NCBI GenBank assembly: GCA_002368805.1
Contig: DFFH01000149.1
Coordinates: 1-26,565, forward strand
Length of the DNA: 26,565 bases
Reading direction: 5' to 3'
Origin: Mageeibacillus sp. UBA3781
Lineage (GTDB): Bacteria; Bacillota; Clostridia; Saccharofermentanales; Saccharofermentanaceae
A program made the translations under genes and the position numbers. The notes beneath the pieces are model-generated. The model was not told the origin of the DNA and made no database searches. It worked only from the letters and a program-made list of their open reading frames with translations. Below are positions 1 through 7,765 of this stretch, one piece after another; position 1 is the first letter of the stretch; every line of letters starts with the position of its first letter.

Positions 1-12
1 TTCGCATAAAGA

Positions 13-792
13 TCAGTCGGTAATCAGTTCCACCATCTCTTTGATTCTATCGCCTACATCCTCCGGACAGTGCGCATCCGAGGATGTGATGATCGGCACA
101 TTATGCTTTTTCAGAATGCGGATCAGTTCCGGTTCCATGCCAAGGGAAGCGGTGTCCGGGCAGCGCCGGTGGGCGCCGCTGTTTTCATCAGCATACATGC
201 CGTTCCGCGCCAAGGCTTCTGCCAGTTTCTCGTAGTAATCTGTGAGCGAGAAAGACGCTTTATGCCCGAAGAGCTTGATGGTATCCGGATGGCCGATCCC
301 ATCGAAAAGCCCACTGTCTGCGAGTTTCACGGAATCTTCGAAATACCTTCTGTAGGTGTTGTCCACATCGATTCCTTCCCACAGCTCCGCGTTATGGTCG
401 AATGCAAAATCACCCACGAAGTGCATGCTTCCGAGAAGAAAATCCAGTCCCTTATCCTTCGTCAGTTCACGGATCAGATCTTCGTATTCTTCGAAGTAGC
501 AGACCTCAAGGCCGAACTTGATCTTCACAGGATAGTCCTGCTGCCGCACCTTATCCACCAGTTCCAGATACTCGGAAAAGCTCTTCTTCCCCGCCTTTCG
601 CTGAAACCAGTTATCGACAAAATCACTTGCCGCGCGGGTAGAATCGTACATAGGAGCGAACTCCGGGAACATGTAGTTATGCTCGAGAAGCCGGATCTCT
701 GAAAGCTCCATCTTCACCGCCTGATCCACAAACTCCCGGATCCAGGGAAGCTTGTACGGGCCCTTTTCGATATGGATATGTCCGTCGATCAT
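13..792 (-). CDS. PHP-domain phosphoesterase (histidinol-phosphatase-like)
   Basis: This 259-residue protein is a PHP-fold metal-dependent phosphoesterase of the HisK/histidinol-phosphate phosphatase type. Visible metal-ligand motifs are DGHIH (H5, H7), LEHN (H38), GLEV (E96), GSMHF (H124), GHPD (H168) and the C-terminal SSDAH (D239, H241), in the order expected for the family. The frame is open upstream, but the ATG at 792 is chosen because the protein then begins directly with the PHP signature and an AAGGAG box precedes it. It lies 52 bp downstream of the SGNH hydrolase gene on the same strand and is probably co-transcribed. No his genes are nearby, so the true substrate may be another phosphate monoester. 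Family call is firm, substrate is not. Confidence 0.85.
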   Translation of the reverse strand: MIDGHIHIEKGPYKLPWIREFVDQAVKMELSEIRLLEHNYMFPEFAPMYDSTRAASDFVDNWFQRKAGKKSFSEYLELVDKVRQQDYPVKIKFGLEVCYFEEYEDLIRELTKDKGLDFLLGSMHFVGDFAFDHNAELWEGIDVDNTYRRYFEDSVKLADSGLFDGIGHPDTIKLFGHKASFSLTDYYEKLAEALARNGMYADENSGAHRRCPDTASLGMEPELIRILKKHNVPIITSSDAHCPEDVGDRIKEMVELITD

Positions 793-844
793 GCTCTTTC
801 TGTCTCCTTGTCCGTCACCCTTTGCATTTCTTGTGCGTCCCTTC

Positions 845-1804
845 TCACGCTTTCTTTCCAGTCGCCGACAAAATGGCCTCGGCCAGGTTCCTGCCGTAGA
901 TCTCACAGCCCAGTGCATTCGGATGCAGATTATCAAGGAAGTATTCCGGAAAATGCGGCACCATCTTCATTCCGTCAATGACTGTAACATTGTTATACTT
1001 TTCTGCGATGGCCTTCACCTTCCCGCAGAACTCGATCAGCTTCGGAAGTCCGTCCCAGGAATCACCACGCCAGAGCGGCGTGATGCAGAAGATCGGGATC
1101 TCGTTTCCGTAGATGCTGATCAGAGTCTCATAGTACTCCTCGACCGGAGTCATATCCTTCTCGCCATACTGGTTGGTGCCGAGAGCCACGATAATCTTAT
1201 CCGGCGTATAGCCATCCATCTTCATGAGGGACTTCTTATCGTAGATATAGCCGCCGATGCCCTGGTTGATGATGTCGTAATTCAGGATCCGGTTGGCGAC
1301 ACTGACGTAGGTGCAGGACGAGCGGAGCGGGCCATATCCCTGAGTAATGGAGTCACCCAGCCACAGGACTTTCTCGTTCTTCCTGGCCGGGATCACTTCC
1401 GCATCGATAGTGAAGTTACGGATCAAGACTGTCGCATCCGCCGGCAGGTAAATGACCACTGACTTTTCGCCCTCCGGAAGCTCCCACTCGAAAGTCCCGA
1501 CGTCCATGATGTCCTTGACCCGCGCGATATTCGTGACAAAACCATCCACCAGAAGTTCGAAGGAATCCGGAGATCCTTTCCAGATGGTCTTATAGTCGAA
1601 AGAAAGCTTCGTCGCAGACGTTGTGAATTCCAGTGTTTTTGCCGTGGTGGCCGTACATCTTTCGTACCACATGAAAAAAGCACCTTTGAAGTACTCTACC
1701 TGTTCCTTGGTGTACTGGAAGGCCTGAAGATATCCGTCCTCCGTCTCCGAAAATTCATATGCGCCGAAATAGATCTTCTTTAATTCCTCGTTTGATAGCA
1801 CCAT
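845..1804 (-). CDS. SGNH/GDSL-family esterase with N-terminal beta domain
   Basis: This 319-residue protein is a lipase/esterase of the SGNH superfamily. The catalytic half holds block I LGDSIT (S151), a block II glycine in NQGIGG (about 181-185), block III ALGTN (N211) and block V DNLHP (D291, H294), so the full Ser-Asn-Asp-His set is present. The first 140 residues look like a beta-rich accessory domain, as in CE2-like carbohydrate esterases; this is inferred from the layout rather than a clear motif. There is no signal peptide, so it is probably cytoplasmic. The ATG at 1804 follows an AAAAGGGGA box and is preferred to an upstream in-frame start at 1861. A role in removing acyl groups from sugars or small esters is likely, and the substrate is unknown. 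Confidence 0.85.
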   Translation of the reverse strand: MVLSNEELKKIYFGAYEFSETEDGYLQAFQYTKEQVEYFKGAFFMWYERCTATTAKTLEFTTSATKLSFDYKTIWKGSPDSFELLVDGFVTNIARVKDIMDVGTFEWELPEGEKSVVIYLPADATVLIRNFTIDAEVIPARKNEKVLWLGDSITQGYGPLRSSCTYVSVANRILNYDIINQGIGGYIYDKKSLMKMDGYTPDKIIVALGTNQYGEKDMTPVEEYYETLISIYGNEIPIFCITPLWRGDSWDGLPKLIEFCGKVKAIAEKYNNVTVIDGMKMVPHFPEYFLDNLHPNALGCEIYGRNLAEAILSATGKKA

Positions 1805-1991
1805 GGTTTTGTCCCCTTTTCCGGAAAGCTGATATACATATTCTACCATTATGCAAATCAATCTCGCATCTTTGGTTTATCATTCGTAATAGAGACATGC
1901 TAAAATGATTTCAGGAATTCAAAAGAAGTGTCACCCGCTTTCATGCCAGTAAAGCCGGATACTTAGTTATATTCTTGGAGGATAGAGAACT

Positions 1992-3359
1992 ATGATTTTT
2001 ATCTATGCGATCATCGCTTCTGTTATCGGGTTTGCCGGGTCATTGTTTCTCGTATACAGTGACAACATTGTCGACTTTACCGATAAGGTGTTCAATAAGA
2101 TTTTCGGAAGCTATGATTCGAAGAAAAAGAAGAATAGCCCGAGTGCAAATACGCCGGTCGAGGGATCCCTTCTGGCCGGATCTTCTCTTACTAAAGACAT
2201 GAAGCAGGCGATCGAGCCGCTTCTGCTTTCATGGGGAAACGCAGATAGCTCCTATCTCACGGGAAGGATGGATACCACATTCCGGCAGATGCAGGAGAAC
2301 AGCATCCGTCTTCTTCAAAGACACGGACTACGCCGCGTGATCCGGCTGCAGAAAACAAAGATGAAGAATACCGGGAAGCCGGGAAACTTCAAGAACTGGA
2401 ACGACGGCGGACGTCAATGGCGTGAAGGCGAGGCAGAAGGCTCTTTAAGAGACACCTATGTTGATGCATCCGGGAGAACCGTCAACGACGAACTGATACG
2501 AAATGCCCGGATCGCGGTACGGCAGAGCCGGCATATACGGTGTAAAGATCTGGCTGCCGAGAAAGAGAGAAAACGCCAGGGTAAGAAAGGAAATAAGGAA
2601 TTCTACGAGGAAGTCCGGGAGCAGCGCTGTTATTCCTGCGGCGCGGAGATCACGATCAGTGGTGCGGAGACGACATGTCCATTCTGCGGACGTCCGGTAT
2701 TCTCGAATTTCTACGACTGGCAGACGCAGGATTTCGTCATCGAGAATGAAGGATTCGGGAAAACACTTCTCATGTTCCTGCCCGTCGTTCCGGTAACGTT
2801 CATCGTGACACTTCTGATCTTCCTTCCGTTTATGGATGTGATTAAAGGTGATGCCGCATTTGCTCTGATGTTACTGGCCGGAGGCGTGATCGTCGGTTTT
2901 ATCGCGACGCTTATCGTGCTGGTTCTGTTTGAGCATATTTTTAACAAAAGCAGTAAGACTAAGAAGATCACCCGTTTCTCCGAAAACCTGTTCCGAAGCT
3001 CGATCCTGGAAGAACTCTGGAAGCGGGCAGATCCGGAGACGACACTGGAAATGTATCTCGGAGAGATCAAGTATAAGTCGGTCACGAATACCGAAGATCA
3101 GAGCTTCATTACGGCGATGGTCCCGCTACGGACAAGAACGATCGACAGTTCCGGGAAGATCTCTACCGCAACAACGAGAAAAAGACTCAAAATGGTGCGG
3201 GCACGCTACCCGAATAAGCTGAAGTCCCAAGGGGAGATCCTCGTAAACAAGTCCTGTCCCTCCTGTGGTGTACCATTTCTTCCTGATGACCATGGTGCAT
3301 GCTCCTACTGCGGCTACAGCCTGCAGGTAGATAATTCCAAGTGGAAAATTGCGGAATAA
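1992..3359 (+). CDS. TIM44-like membrane protein with two zinc ribbons
   Basis: This is a 455-residue membrane protein. An N-terminal hydrophobic segment (about 1-22) is followed by a TIM44-like stretch (about 65-115) with the family pattern of a W..AD..YL core, a Q-rich helix and a LLQRHGL turn. A first zinc ribbon (CYSCG ... CPFCG, about 214-234) precedes two strong transmembrane segments (about 257-280 and 287-312). A second ribbon (CPSCG ... CSYCG) lies close to the C-terminus, which ends in a short WKIAE-like tail typical of bacterial TIM44-like proteins. GGAGG lies 10 bases before the ATG. The gene stands alone on plus, divergent from the SGNH gene and convergent with the DUF1848 gene. 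Function is unknown; it resembles the zinc-ribbon membrane protein at 12341 in domain logic, not clearly in sequence. Confidence 0.7.
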   Translation: MIFIYAIIASVIGFAGSLFLVYSDNIVDFTDKVFNKIFGSYDSKKKKNSPSANTPVEGSLLAGSSLTKDMKQAIEPLLLSWGNADSSYLTGRMDTTFRQMQENSIRLLQRHGLRRVIRLQKTKMKNTGKPGNFKNWNDGGRQWREGEAEGSLRDTYVDASGRTVNDELIRNARIAVRQSRHIRCKDLAAEKERKRQGKKGNKEFYEEVREQRCYSCGAEITISGAETTCPFCGRPVFSNFYDWQTQDFVIENEGFGKTLLMFLPVVPVTFIVTLLIFLPFMDVIKGDAAFALMLLAGGVIVGFIATLIVLVLFEHIFNKSSKTKKITRFSENLFRSSILEELWKRADPETTLEMYLGEIKYKSVTNTEDQSFITAMVPLRTRTIDSSGKISTATTRKRLKMVRARYPNKLKSQGEILVNKSCPSCGVPFLPDDHGACSYCGYSLQVDNSKWKIAE

Positions 3360-3631
3360 GAGACATGGGTCGACATTGATTTATTCTAAAAAAGCACTAT
3401 TCTCATTTGATTTGTTAACACATCGGCAGCAAGGTGTAATTTAAGCAACAGATCAGGCATATATTAGCGATTGTATTGTTCTTCACATGATCCGCTTCTT
3501 CAAGATCACACGTCAAAAGGACCACTATCTTGTTCCACTAATGCAGAGAGACTGTCACTGCTGATCCGTGCTACTGCCGATGATCACAAAAGCACTGTAT
3601 GTCTCGATCAGCAAAAAAGAGCGCCTGTCTC
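3360..3631. other. Convergent intergenic gap, no recognisable feature
   Basis: These 272 bases separate two converging genes. I see no stem followed by a T-run, no start preceded by a convincing ribosome binding site, and no repeat. A 69-codon open frame at 3471-3680 on plus has no recognisable product and runs into the antisense of the DUF1848 gene, so it is not called. Confidence 0.5.
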
Positions 3632-4573
3632 CTACCATGGCAGATCCAGTCGCAGTTGCCGGTCGATCCAGCTCTTCTGATCAGCCTGATGGATCGTATC
3701 ACCAGACATACTTGTCCCAATGAGGAAAGGCGACTTCGGATCGTGGCGTCGCATGTTTTCCCGAACCAGCGAAGGATCTGTATTGGCATAGCAGTATCTG
3801 CATAAATGTCCGCAGGTATCGTAGGCACCGATGTCCGAACCCAGAAGGCAGGCACATTCCCCGTTTCTTTGGTTCTTCCCCGTCTTCGGAACGATCAGGT
3901 GAGAGTGAAGCGCTGTCTCGTAGGTCGATACCGTCATGCAGCCCGAGCAGTCCGCACCATAAGGCGCAAGTGCTTTTCCCTCGGCACAGGGACGGATCGT
4001 CATGCCGTACTTTCCTGCAATCTCGATAAACGCTTTACCGAGAGTCATCCGGTCATCCAGAGAGACTTCCCGCGCCTCCGGAAAGTTCCTCTCCACTTTT
4101 TTGTAGATGTCCAGGAAACTGATGACGCAGGTCTTCGTGTAGCCGGAAAGAGTCGCTGCCATCTTCTCGAACATGTCGACATGCCATTCCACAGAGTGAG
4201 CTGCATCAACGAGGATCGGATCGTAGCGCCAGCCCATACTGTCCACACCGACCCGCTCCGAAAGCTTCTGAAAAGACTCCATCACCCGCTCCTTATCCGG
4301 AACATGGGGCTCGATGTCTTTTCCATAAGGCGTGATCGTCACAAACCAGTACTGTCCGTAAGGATCCAGTACGTCCATCTTCGGCAGCATCGGCGTAGGA
4401 TTCTTGGTGCAGAAAGAAATCAGATCCACCACATCGGGAGACAAACTGTATTTCGTCACCTGCGAAGGATTATAGGGATTACGCACCAGAACGAAGCCTT
4501 CTTTGATCCGGTTACAGAGCCACTCGGAATAAAAGGCCGGAATATCGGTGCGCATGCCTGTCTGGATGATCAT
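3632..4573 (-). CDS. DUF1848 family protein with C-terminal CxxxCxxC cluster motif
   Basis: This 313-residue protein matches the DUF1848 family from its first residues (MRTDIPAFYSEW, then RNPYNPSQV and FCTKNP). Near the C-terminus C254-x3-C258-x2-C261 copies the spacing of a radical SAM Fe-S motif, and further cysteines stand at 209, 212, 240 and 242. A second Fe-S site is therefore possible. The unusual C-terminal placement of CxxxCxxC is typical of DUF1848 and is why the family is often described as radical-SAM-like. The gene overlaps the sirtuin gene by four bases (ATGA), which indicates translational coupling and a shared job. Substrate and reaction are unknown. The radical SAM assignment is inferred from cysteine spacing; the family assignment is firm. 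Confidence 0.85.
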   Translation of the reverse strand: MIIQTGMRTDIPAFYSEWLCNRIKEGFVLVRNPYNPSQVTKYSLSPDVVDLISFCTKNPTPMLPKMDVLDPYGQYWFVTITPYGKDIEPHVPDKERVMESFQKLSERVGVDSMGWRYDPILVDAAHSVEWHVDMFEKMAATLSGYTKTCVISFLDIYKKVERNFPEAREVSLDDRMTLGKAFIEIAGKYGMTIRPCAEGKALAPYGADCSGCMTVSTYETALHSHLIVPKTGKNQRNGECACLLGSDIGAYDTCGHLCRYCYANTDPSLVRENMRRHDPKSPFLIGTSMSGDTIHQADQKSWIDRQLRLDLPW

Positions 4574-5421
4574 GATTTCAGCTCCTTTAAGACCTCGCCG
4601 ATATCGCCCGTGATCAGGATCGCCTGGTCCTTGATCTCCTCCGGACAGAGGGCTTCTTCGAAGTTGATGCAGGCATAGGTCGCCTCTGGATTCTGCATGG
4701 TCATTTTCCAGAACGGATACTTAATGATGACCGGTGTGTTGTACCCGACACCCAGTTCCAGGAAAAGGACTTTCCCCGTCTTATGCGTCTCCAGGAATAC
4801 TTCATATCTCGAGCACGCAAGTTTCCATCCGTCATCCTCGACAAACTTATCGTCGGAACGAAGATTCATGGTAAGCGGTTTCCCGCACTTCGGACATTTC
4901 GGGATCAGCTCGGAAGGGATCCGCATATCCTTCTGCTGCTCATACATTTTCCTGATCATCTCTTCGTTATCGTAGGTGTCCTGTGTACAGGGTTCCGTAC
5001 ACTGGAAAAGGCCGTAATCCCCCTGGGTATAAAAGAGCCTTTCCTTATCGAATCCCGCCTTCTGGAAGCAGTGATCCACATTCGTCGTCAGGACGAAATA
5101 ATCCTTATTTTTCACCAGCGAGAAGAGCTCGTCGTACACAGGTTTCGGCGCATCCAGATAGCGGTTGATGTAGATGTATCTGGACCAGTACGCCCACATG
5201 ATCTCCGGCTCCAGCCCCAGCACATGAAAGCCACCGGTATACATGTCCGTAAAACCGTACTTTTCAGAGAAGTCGGAAAAGTATTTCTCGAACCGCTCAC
5301 CGCTATAGATAAAGCCCGCCGAAGTAGAAAGACCCGCACCGGCACCGATCACGACAGCATCCGCCTCAGAGAGGGCTTGCTTCAGTTTCTTAACGCTCTC
5401 CGCAAAATCCATACTAACCAT
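4570..5421 (-). CDS. Class M sirtuin (SirTM), predicted protein ADP-ribosyltransferase
   Basis: This 283-residue protein is a SIR2-family protein of class M. The NAD motif is GAGAGLSTSAGF (26-37), TTNVD (112-116) binds NAD, zinc ligands are C141/C145 and C176/C179, and LGVGYNTP (223-230) closes the Rossmann site. The position that carries the catalytic histidine in deacetylase sirtuins reads YTQGDYG (Q133), as known for SirTM enzymes, which ADP-ribosylate lipoylated GcvH-L rather than deacetylate. The ATG at 5421 follows GGAGAG with a nine-base spacer; the GTG at 5436 lacks such a site. Only one base separates it from the stop of the upstream toxin partner, and it overlaps the DUF1848 gene downstream. 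The zinc macrodomain gene, its usual partner, lies 1.45 kb upstream with two genes in between. No gcvH or lplA is seen in the window. Confidence 0.9.
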   Translation of the reverse strand: MVSMDFAESVKKLKQALSEADAVVIGAGAGLSTSAGFIYSGERFEKYFSDFSEKYGFTDMYTGGFHVLGLEPEIMWAYWSRYIYINRYLDAPKPVYDELFSLVKNKDYFVLTTNVDHCFQKAGFDKERLFYTQGDYGLFQCTEPCTQDTYDNEEMIRKMYEQQKDMRIPSELIPKCPKCGKPLTMNLRSDDKFVEDDGWKLACSRYEVFLETHKTGKVLFLELGVGYNTPVIIKYPFWKMTMQNPEATYACINFEEALCPEEIKDQAILITGDIGEVLKELKS

Positions 5422-5422
5422 G

Positions 5423-5902
5423 TTAATACTCTCCACGCGACATTATAACTTCCTTCAGCCTTATGTTTTTATCAAATACATCCTCATTCAAATTACTCAT
5501 TTCCAACAGACTACGCACACACCATTCAGGATCTTGGGTATGAAATGAATAATAGACATCGTTGAGCTGCCTATAAGGGAAAAGACTCATCACAAATTTT
5601 GTTGTCGTTTCTCTGGTATATGCAAGATATCTATATATGTAGCCCATCCAAAACAGAGCGCTTTTTGAATACTTTGTTTGACCATAATTCGAGTCTCCAA
5701 ACTGTTTTTGAATACTGTCTATTCCTTCATTCACATCTAATGATAAAACTGACAAATTATTTGTATCAAGTTTTTTTAGATAGTCAGAGTGTAAGAACCT
5801 TCGAATGAATACTGCTGTAGAGCAGTGTAAGTCTGCAGATTTTTCAAATAGTTTGCCTTGAAATTCCGCAAGTAAAAGACCATCATGATCAAACTCTTTC
5901 AT
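5423..5902 (-). CDS. Predicted antitoxin partner of the DUF3990 toxin
   Basis: This 159-residue, soluble, mainly helical protein resembles a common Firmicutes family found beside DUF3990 genes. The recognisable stretch is FIRRFLHSDYLKKLD, then a short region with SNYGQTKYSKSALFWMGYIYRYLAYT, and the SFHTQDPEW end; I recall the family from its neighbours, not from a named function. Its ATG overlaps the stop of the toxin gene (ATGA), and GAGGAG lies eight bases before the start, so the two are translated together. Its own stop is one base before the sirtuin start. Base composition is like the toxin and unlike the flanking genes. A direct-binding antitoxin role is an inference from this pairing. 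Confidence 0.65.
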   Translation of the reverse strand: MKEFDHDGLLLAEFQGKLFEKSADLHCSTAVFIRRFLHSDYLKKLDTNNLSVLSLDVNEGIDSIQKQFGDSNYGQTKYSKSALFWMGYIYRYLAYTRETTTKFVMSLFPYRQLNDVYYSFHTQDPEWCVRSLLEMSNLNEDVFDKNIRLKEVIMSRGEY

Positions 5903-6750
5903 TTCAGCAACTCCTCAATATATAGTCCATTTCTATACTCTCTTTTGGCAAGTTTGAGTTTTGTATCTATTTCATAGCCTCTTTCAATTAGTTTCTTTCT
6001 GCAATCCTCTCTTTCCGGAACAGACAAATAATATCGTTCTATTGGAACCAAATTCATTAATGCCTTTTCCGTTTTTAGGATATATTGCAATCCCAATCTT
6101 GAGGCAGATAATGAATGAAGGGCTACATCAGCATTGATCTCCCCTTCTGCAAATTGAGACATTACATAAAACATCTTGTTATCTGCAATCGGTGCTATGA
6201 TAACATCTGCTTTCTCCACTTTTTCTATAACAGCTTTGACTCTCTCACTTTTAGCATAATTTCGAATCGTTCCCCGAAAATAACATATTGCAATCATCCA
6301 ATCTAGAGAACAATCAAATTCCAAACACTTCATCCCTTCTCGTGAGTATTTAAAGGAATACACTGAAGCCTTATCATATTCACATACAAAAGATAGTGCC
6401 TGATTGTATGTTTGCCCCAAATAAAAACCATTCCCAAAATCACAATTATCTCGCGACCCGGTAACGGATATGTCAGAAAGGCCGTATTTAGAACCATGAA
6501 ACAAGACCATTCCATACTTCTCTCTTATCAATTCCTCTTTCACAGAATTGATTCTATATTTCTGTCCATAGATGTATGAGTATAGTTTTTCACAGATTTC
6601 ATCTGTCGCCATACCTTTCTTCTCTATAGCATCAAGCGTGGTTCGTGAAATCCTGGTCATTTCTGACAGTTCCAGTTTGTTTATCCTTTCCGCTTCAAGA
6701 ATAAACTCAATATCTTCCTTGATTTTGTATCTGCAGTTAACATTCATCAT
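5899..6750 (-). CDS. HTH-DUF3990 protein, predicted ADP-ribosyltransferase-like toxin
   Basis: This 283-residue protein has an N-terminal helix-turn-helix-like region (about 22-50, LSEMTRISRTTLDAIEKKG) and a DUF3990 domain (about 80-240). DUF3990 motifs seen are LFHGSK (83-88), DFGNGFYLG (104-112), a following QA, ADVIIAPIADNKMF (181-194) and the Q..ILKTEKAL segment (222-231). DUF3990 is thought to share the ADP-ribosyltransferase fold; H85, Y110 and E228 are candidate H-Y-E residues by position only. The ATG at 6750 follows GGAGGGG with an eight-base spacer; the upstream TTG at 6813 lies inside a palindrome and is rejected. Together with the overlapping next gene it forms a toxin-antitoxin-like pair. 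The HTH could let it bind the palindrome upstream and control its own transcription. It is A+T-rich relative to its neighbours, which suggests recent arrival. Confidence 0.7.
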   Translation of the reverse strand: MMNVNCRYKIKEDIEFILEAERINKLELSEMTRISRTTLDAIEKKGMATDEICEKLYSYIYGQKYRINSVKEELIREKYGMVLFHGSKYGLSDISVTGSRDNCDFGNGFYLGQTYNQALSFVCEYDKASVYSFKYSREGMKCLEFDCSLDWMIAICYFRGTIRNYAKSERVKAVIEKVEKADVIIAPIADNKMFYVMSQFAEGEINADVALHSLSASRLGLQYILKTEKALMNLVPIERYYLSVPEREDCRKKLIERGYEIDTKLKLAKREYRNGLYIEELLK

Positions 6751-6771
6751 AGATTTTTCCCCTCCATTAAA

Positions 6772-6820
6772 ATTATAACAAAATAAACTTGTTTGTACAG
6801 ACTGGACAAACAAGTTTATT
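6772..6820 (-). promoter_or_regulatory. Promoter and palindromic operator of the toxin-antitoxin pair
   Basis: A perfect 15-bp inverted repeat (AATAAACTTGTTTGT at 6782-6796, its complement at 6806-6820, nine-base loop) lies directly upstream of a consensus -10 box TATAAT (minus strand, 6772-6777), 22 bases before the toxin ATG. The palindrome covers the expected -35 area, as an operator would. The toxin's own HTH is the obvious candidate binder. Because the stem is followed by a T-rich run on minus, it could also end transcription from the macrodomain gene; the two roles are not exclusive. Confidence 0.6.
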
Positions 6821-6873
6821 CTGGAATCAAAATCCTATTATCACAAGTATTCAGATGTATCTGGATCAGTATG

Positions 6874-7761
6874 TCACTTTGTCTCCAAAGCACTCCTAAG
6901 GGATTCTGCATCTTTATATCCCGGAATTGTCGGATCGTCAGCAATTCGACGGCCTTCTTCAATTGCCTGGAGCGTATCCGTATATTTTAGAAGGTTCTGG
7001 TAAAACAGAAGATCAATATCCTTAAACACATTGAAAAGCACTTTGATGCCGCTTCCGGTCGTATCCAGATATTCCTTCACCGTCGCCACGGCGATCTCCG
7101 CTGCTCTTTCATTCGGAAACATAAATACACCGGTAGAAATGCAGCAGAGGGCAACACTCGAAAGACCGTTTTCATCTGCCAGTTTCAGGATCGAACGGTA
7201 GCAGGATGCCAGATCGTCTTCATTTTGTTTCGTCAGAACATGCTGTACGATCGGGCCGACGGTGTGGATGATATACTTAGCCGGAAGATTAAATGCCGGT
7301 GTGATCTTGGCGCCTCCGGTCGGTTCCGGATATCCCTGCTTCTCGATGATGTCATTGCAGTAAAGCCGAAGCTGGATGCCGGCCTTAGATCCCAGGATGT
7401 TATCCAGACACGAATGCAGCCACTGATAGCAGCCGGTGAAGCCGGAATTTGCCGGATTTACCACAGCATCCACAGAAAGCCTGGACATATCTCCCTGCCA
7501 TAGATAGATTTGTGCATCCGATCCGATGGGCGTAAGATCCTCTAATCTTACGATGCCTTCCGCTTCATTTTCCGCCGTCAGATATTCATCCTGAATCTTC
7601 AGAAATTCCTCACTGATCGGATCGGGCATACGGATATTCATAAGCCCCCGAAGGAGATCTTTCTGCTCCTTTTCGCCGGCGGGTATTTCCACGTCGGCTA
7701 CATCCGATCTCTCCGCCAGAAGCTGCTTGATCAGCCATATTCTCTGCTCATCATGATTCAT
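6874..7761 (-). CDS. Zinc-dependent macrodomain protein-ADP-ribose hydrolase (SirTM partner)
   Basis: This 295-residue protein has an N-terminal extension of about 80 residues and then a macrodomain. The ADP-ribose loop reads QGD (89-91) and NPANSGFTGC (102-111), and the second loop STGVFMFP is at 209-216. The set C111, H116, C118 (GC..WLHSC) matches the zinc site of the Zn-Macro subclass, whose members remove ADP-ribose attached by SirTM. Length fits SAV0325-type enzymes. AGAGGAG lies seven bases before the ATG, and the gene starts four bases after the VOC gene's stop, so it belongs to the upstream operon. In related genomes this gene is next to the sirtuin; here a toxin-antitoxin pair separates them. 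Confidence 0.9.
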   Translation of the reverse strand: MNHDEQRIWLIKQLLAERSDVADVEIPAGEKEQKDLLRGLMNIRMPDPISEEFLKIQDEYLTAENEAEGIVRLEDLTPIGSDAQIYLWQGDMSRLSVDAVVNPANSGFTGCYQWLHSCLDNILGSKAGIQLRLYCNDIIEKQGYPEPTGGAKITPAFNLPAKYIIHTVGPIVQHVLTKQNEDDLASCYRSILKLADENGLSSVALCCISTGVFMFPNERAAEIAVATVKEYLDTTGSGIKVLFNVFKDIDLLFYQNLLKYTDTLQAIEEGRRIADDPTIPGYKDAESLRSALETK

Positions 7762-7765
7762 CGGC

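Noticed and set aside
70..702. Long plus-strand open frame opposite the PHP gene, and similar long frames at 752-1462, 3806-4678, 4783-5448, 9900-10751, 17252-18082 and 24853-26058
   Set aside because: Each lies antisense to a gene with clear family motifs, has no recognisable product, and lacks a convincing ribosome binding site. They are shadows caused by codon bias.
3471..3680. Possible 69-codon gene in the convergent gap
   Set aside because: No ribosome binding site or familiar sequence, and it overlaps the end of the DUF1848 gene on the other strand.
6751..6813. Longer toxin start at TTG 6813
   Set aside because: It would lie inside the palindrome and upstream of the -10 box and has no ribosome binding site; ATG at 6750 has a strong one.
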